A stretch of 41,370 bases of DNA, from assembly GCA_002397275.1 (NCBI GenBank), contig DHAA01000031.1, positions 42,316 through 83,685 on the forward strand. The letters run 5' to 3'. Below are positions 38,632 through 41,370 of this stretch, piece after piece (within the stretch, counting starts at the first letter, position 1; each line of letters opens with the position of its first letter). This DNA is from Thermacetogenium sp. UBA4966. GTDB taxonomy: Bacteria; Bacillota; DSM-12270; Thermacetogeniales; Thermacetogeniaceae. The notes beneath the pieces were generated by a model. That model saw only the letters and a list, made by a program, of their open reading frames with translations. It had not been told where the DNA came from and did not search any database. The position numbers were made by a program, and so were the translations under genes.

Positions 38632-41370
38632 ATGAAATCGAAACGGTATTTAAGCGCGCTGCTGTGCGCGGTCCTGGTGCTTACGCTGCTGCCGGCCGCG
38701 GCGCTGGCGAAGGATTATTCCTATTATGACTTTAATATATCCGGTGATATACCTGAAGGGCCTGACGGTCTGGTATGGGACGATAGCTTGAAGGCTTTTA
38801 TCATTAATCCTCCGGGTCCGTCATCACGATATCATGTAACATTCTCCGGAACGGCGAAGGGGGATGATAAATACTGCCGCCTGATCATTCAGGACAACAC
38901 TAATGTGGATATCTATCTCAACAGCGCACAGATCTGGGTACCCTGGGTATCCGGCAGCGCGGTTCCCGGGACACACGCGATTACGATAGGTGAAAACTGC
39001 AATGTCGTTTTCCGTATAACCGGGAATAACATCTTTGACACTAAACAAGCCGCGGCCGGTATATCTGTTGGCGGAAACTCTACGGTCTATATAGATCAGT
39101 GGTCCGGCAAGGACCCGGGGTATTTGTACGCCGCCGGCAGCGGCGGGTTTCCCGGCATCGAGGTGGCATATGACGAAACAACCACCGCGCCGACGCTTGA
39201 AATACGGGGCGGAACCGTCACCGGAACAGGCGGCGCGGCTGGTGGCGCCGGGATCGGAACCGCAAGCTGTGATACCGAAGAAGGCCGCGCCTTCCCACAA
39301 TACGGCGGAAATATTACGATTAGGGGCGGTCATGTGACGGGCATCGGCCACTATGGCGCGGGCATCGGCGGCGGAAAGAATGCGGTAAACGCCGGTAATA
39401 TTCTGATTGAAGGCGGAATCGTAAACGGAGCCTGCTCCAAGTCCGGCGGCGCGGGCATCGGCGGCGGCTCAGGTAAGATTTCAGCAGATAAATTTTCCGG
39501 CGGTCATGGCGGAAATATCACAATAAAGGGCGGTCTGATAACGGCGAACGGCGCAATGAACGGGGCCGGGATCGGCGGCGGCGAATACGGAAACAGCGGC
39601 GATATTACAATAACCGGAGGTATCGTTATTGCGAGAGGCAACATAAACGGCCACACATACGCCGCGGCAGCCGGAATCGGCGGCGGTTTCGGAATCAATC
39701 TCGGTACAGAAGAATACTTCGGCGGCGATTCCAACAACATAGTGATAACGGGCGGTAATATTTTCGCAAGCAGTCATGAGATTGGCGGTTTCGGGGCCCA
39801 TGCTTATGATATCGGCCCGGCCGGATACGGACAGAAGAAGGGTAGTGTCATAATTTCCAACGCGACTTCCAACACGTCGGTCGCGCTGCGAAATAATAAG
39901 CTTGTGCCGGGTGCGGAGATCACGGGGCTGACATCAATGCAGTCGCTGGATTATACCAACCTATGCAACTATGGACTCAACTTAGAGCAACTCTACCCCA
40001 CCCCCAGACCCAAGATCGCGGGTACCCTTGCGGACGGGGGTCCGCATCAAAACGACTGGATCGACCTGCATTGGAACGCTGCCATCAACCAATGGAAGGA
40101 TGCGGGCAATACAAATATCGGAGCGTTTCTTGATTTATGTACGATAAAATATATCAATACCGCGGACAATGGTAGCGTCCTGCTTACCCAGGTTCAGCAG
40201 AAGGGCACACAGTTCAAAACCCCGGCCGGCGATATAGCCGCCAAAACGGGATATAAGATCACCGGGTGGTCATTCACTTTGGGAGAGCCCAAGCAATTCG
40301 CCCCCGAAGAAACCTTTTATTTTAATGGCGACCTTACTTTCAGTACTGTTTGGACGCCCAATACCTATATTGTCCACTATGATGCGAACGGCGGCGCGGG
40401 AACCGTGGCGGATGCCACCTTCACTTATGATGCGGCGGCAAATCTGACTGCTAATGCGTTTACGCGCAGCGGTTACGGCTTCGCCGGCTGGGCGACCGCG
40501 CTTGGCGGCGATGTCGCCTATTCAGACAAGCAAAGCGTGAAGAACCTTGCCGAAAGCGGCGCGGTCAACCTGTATGCCAAATGGACGCCGGTCGACTACA
40601 CGATAACCTACAATCTGGACGGCGGCACGGTCAGCGCGGCCAACCCAGAAAACTATACGGTGGAAAGCGGTGAGATCACGCTGGCCAATCCGACCAAAGG
40701 GGGCTATACCTTTGCGGGCTGGTCGGGTACGGGGATTACCGGGACGTCCACGAATGTGACGATTCCTAACGGCTCCACCGGCAACCGTGAGTATGCGGCC
40801 AACTGGACGCTGGTCGACTACACGATTACCTATCATCTGGACGGCGGCACGATTCCCACATCCAACCCGGTGGGCTATGATGTTACTGACGATGCGATTA
40901 CCCTGCACAACCCCACAAGGACCGGTTATACCTTCGCGGGCTGGTCGGGGACGGGTATTACGGGAACATCCACGAATGTGACGATCCCTACCGGCGCCAC
41001 AGGCGACCGGGAATATACGGCCAACTGGACGCCCAATACATATATTGTCCACTATGACGCCAACGGCGGCGCTGGGACCATGGCGGACGCTACACACACC
41101 TACGATGCGCAGGCGCCTCTGCAGGAAAATGCGTTTACACGCGCTGGTTACAGTTTCGCCGGTTGGGCAACCGCGCCCAGCGGCGATGTCGCCTATTCAG
41201 ACAAGCAAAGCGTGAAGAACCTTGGCGAAAGCGGCGCGGTCAATCTGTACGCCAAATGGACGATGATCAGCTACACGATAACCTACAATTTGGACGGCGG
41301 CGCGGTTAGCGCGGCCAACCCCGAAAACGATACGGTGGAAAGTGGTGAGATCACGCTGGCCAATCCGACC
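38632..41370 (+). CDS. Large secreted repeat protein (Gly-rich beta-helix plus InlB B-repeats), 3' partial
   Basis: Open without a stop to the window edge: 913 codons visible. A signal peptide (KRYLSALLCAVLVLTLLPAAALA) precedes a mature N-terminus. Residues about 100-430 are Gly-rich with the recurring AGIGGG motif, each followed by strands such as GNITIRGG and GDITITGG, as in a right-handed beta-helix. From about residue 574 come InlB B-type (Flg_new) repeats of two sorts: YTITYNLDGG...GYTFAGWSG and YIVHYDANGG...FAGWAT...LYAKWT, in the order B-A-A-B-A. GGGAGGA precedes the ATG. It is likely a cell-surface or secreted adhesion protein; wall-anchoring or S-layer domains may lie beyond the edge. 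GC-rich codon use differs from the core genes. Confidence 0.9.
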   Translation, partial: MKSKRYLSALLCAVLVLTLLPAAALAKDYSYYDFNISGDIPEGPDGLVWDDSLKAFIINPPGPSSRYHVTFSGTAKGDDKYCRLIIQDNTNVDIYLNSAQIWVPWVSGSAVPGTHAITIGENCNVVFRITGNNIFDTKQAAAGISVGGNSTVYIDQWSGKDPGYLYAAGSGGFPGIEVAYDETTTAPTLEIRGGTVTGTGGAAGGAGIGTASCDTEEGRAFPQYGGNITIRGGHVTGIGHYGAGIGGGKNAVNAGNILIEGGIVNGACSKSGGAGIGGGSGKISADKFSGGHGGNITIKGGLITANGAMNGAGIGGGEYGNSGDITITGGIVIARGNINGHTYAAAAGIGGGFGINLGTEEYFGGDSNNIVITGGNIFASSHEIGGFGAHAYDIGPAGYGQKKGSVIISNATSNTSVALRNNKLVPGAEITGLTSMQSLDYTNLCNYGLNLEQLYPTPRPKIAGTLADGGPHQNDWIDLHWNAAINQWKDAGNTNIGAFLDLCTIKYINTADNGSVLLTQVQQKGTQFKTPAGDIAAKTGYKITGWSFTLGEPKQFAPEETFYFNGDLTFSTVWTPNTYIVHYDANGGAGTVADATFTYDAAANLTANAFTRSGYGFAGWATALGGDVAYSDKQSVKNLAESGAVNLYAKWTPVDYTITYNLDGGTVSAANPENYTVESGEITLANPTKGGYTFAGWSGTGITGTSTNVTIPNGSTGNREYAANWTLVDYTITYHLDGGTIPTSNPVGYDVTDDAITLHNPTRTGYTFAGWSGTGITGTSTNVTIPTGATGDREYTANWTPNTYIVHYDANGGAGTMADATHTYDAQAPLQENAFTRAGYSFAGWATAPSGDVAYSDKQSVKNLGESGAVNLYAKWTMISYTITYNLDGGAVSAANPENDTVESGEITLANPT
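40351..41370 (+). repeat. 675-bp higher-order repeat within the surface protein gene
   Basis: TGGACGCCCA at 40351 recurs at 41026, and the TACACGATAACCTACAAT unit at 40597 recurs at 41272, both exactly 675 bases (225 codons) apart. Between the copies long stretches are identical, for instance the coding sequence for DVAYSDKQSVKNL. The unit holds one B-type and two A-type InlB repeats, and the array continues past the window. Confidence 0.85.

Noticed and set aside
38824..41097. Several minus-strand frames opposite the surface protein
   Set aside because: They are shadows of the GC-rich repeat coding sequence; the + strand is continuously open with signal peptide and InlB repeats.

Overview
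The window looks like a chromosomal segment of an endospore-forming, probably anaerobic Firmicute, most likely a Peptococcaceae/Desulfotomaculum-Pelotomaculum type of Clostridia. The reasons are the sporulation genes (ytfJ, dacF, spmA, spmB, a YhcN/YlaJ-type lipoprotein, spoIIP, YIEGIA, spoIVA), an IspH-ribosomal protein S1 fusion, a clostridial 2[4Fe-4S] ferredoxin, corrinoid uptake plus adenosylation, and MobA. The genus is an inference from gene content and order; I could not run a search.

Layout. 1-197: dispersed repeat and spacer. 198-6167: scpB, DUF2953, ytfJ, terminator, dacF, spmAB, a soluble chemoreceptor with a nucleotide-binding fold, and rluB. 6204-10113: corrinoid ABC importer btuF-btuC-btuD and an ATP:corrinoid adenosyltransferase. 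10194-12427: two unknown proteins, a HutP-family RNA-binding protein, AroH chorismate mutase and a ferredoxin with its own promoter and terminator. 12498-20635: a structured leader with a terminator, then aroF-tyrA-aroA-cmk-plsC-ispH/rpsA-fmdB-mobA. 20711-25155: YhcN-like lipoprotein, DUF1614 protein, spoIIP, YIEGIA, its small capping-type partner and a duplicated DUF3189 protein. 25228-30264: DUF512 radical SAM protein, der, plsY, spoIVA. 30281-30491: a composite 7-nt-period repeat element. 30515-35223: hom-thrC-thrB-lysC operon behind a good promoter. 35240-35409: tRNA-Pro(GGG) with its own promoter and terminator. 35410-41370: accessory region with a repeat array and a nuclease-like protein from a probably leaderless transcript, a regulator with two DNA-binding domains, a Cys-rich small protein and a very large secreted repeat protein that runs off the window.

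How the genes work together. The aromatic block makes DAHP, chorismate-derived prephenate and tyrosine precursors. The hom/thr/lysC block makes threonine and the lysine/methionine precursors. ispH, plsC and plsY serve isoprenoid and phospholipid synthesis; der, rpsA and rluB serve ribosome assembly and translation. The sporulation genes act in cortex formation, engulfment and coat assembly. The btu block feeds corrinoid cofactor to B12 enzymes.

Most notable points. rluB and ispH both seem to start on non-canonical AUU/AUC codons placed 7 nt after a ribosome binding site. A soluble Rossmann-MCP fusion could be a cytoplasmic redox or metabolite chemoreceptor. A HutP-like protein sits beside aroH and just upstream of an unclassified aroF attenuator carrying three GGYAG motifs at 8-nt spacing. 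An 80-bp insertion with a 17-bp direct repeat re-creates a stop codon. A family of 7-nt-period repeats even supplies the aroF stop codon.
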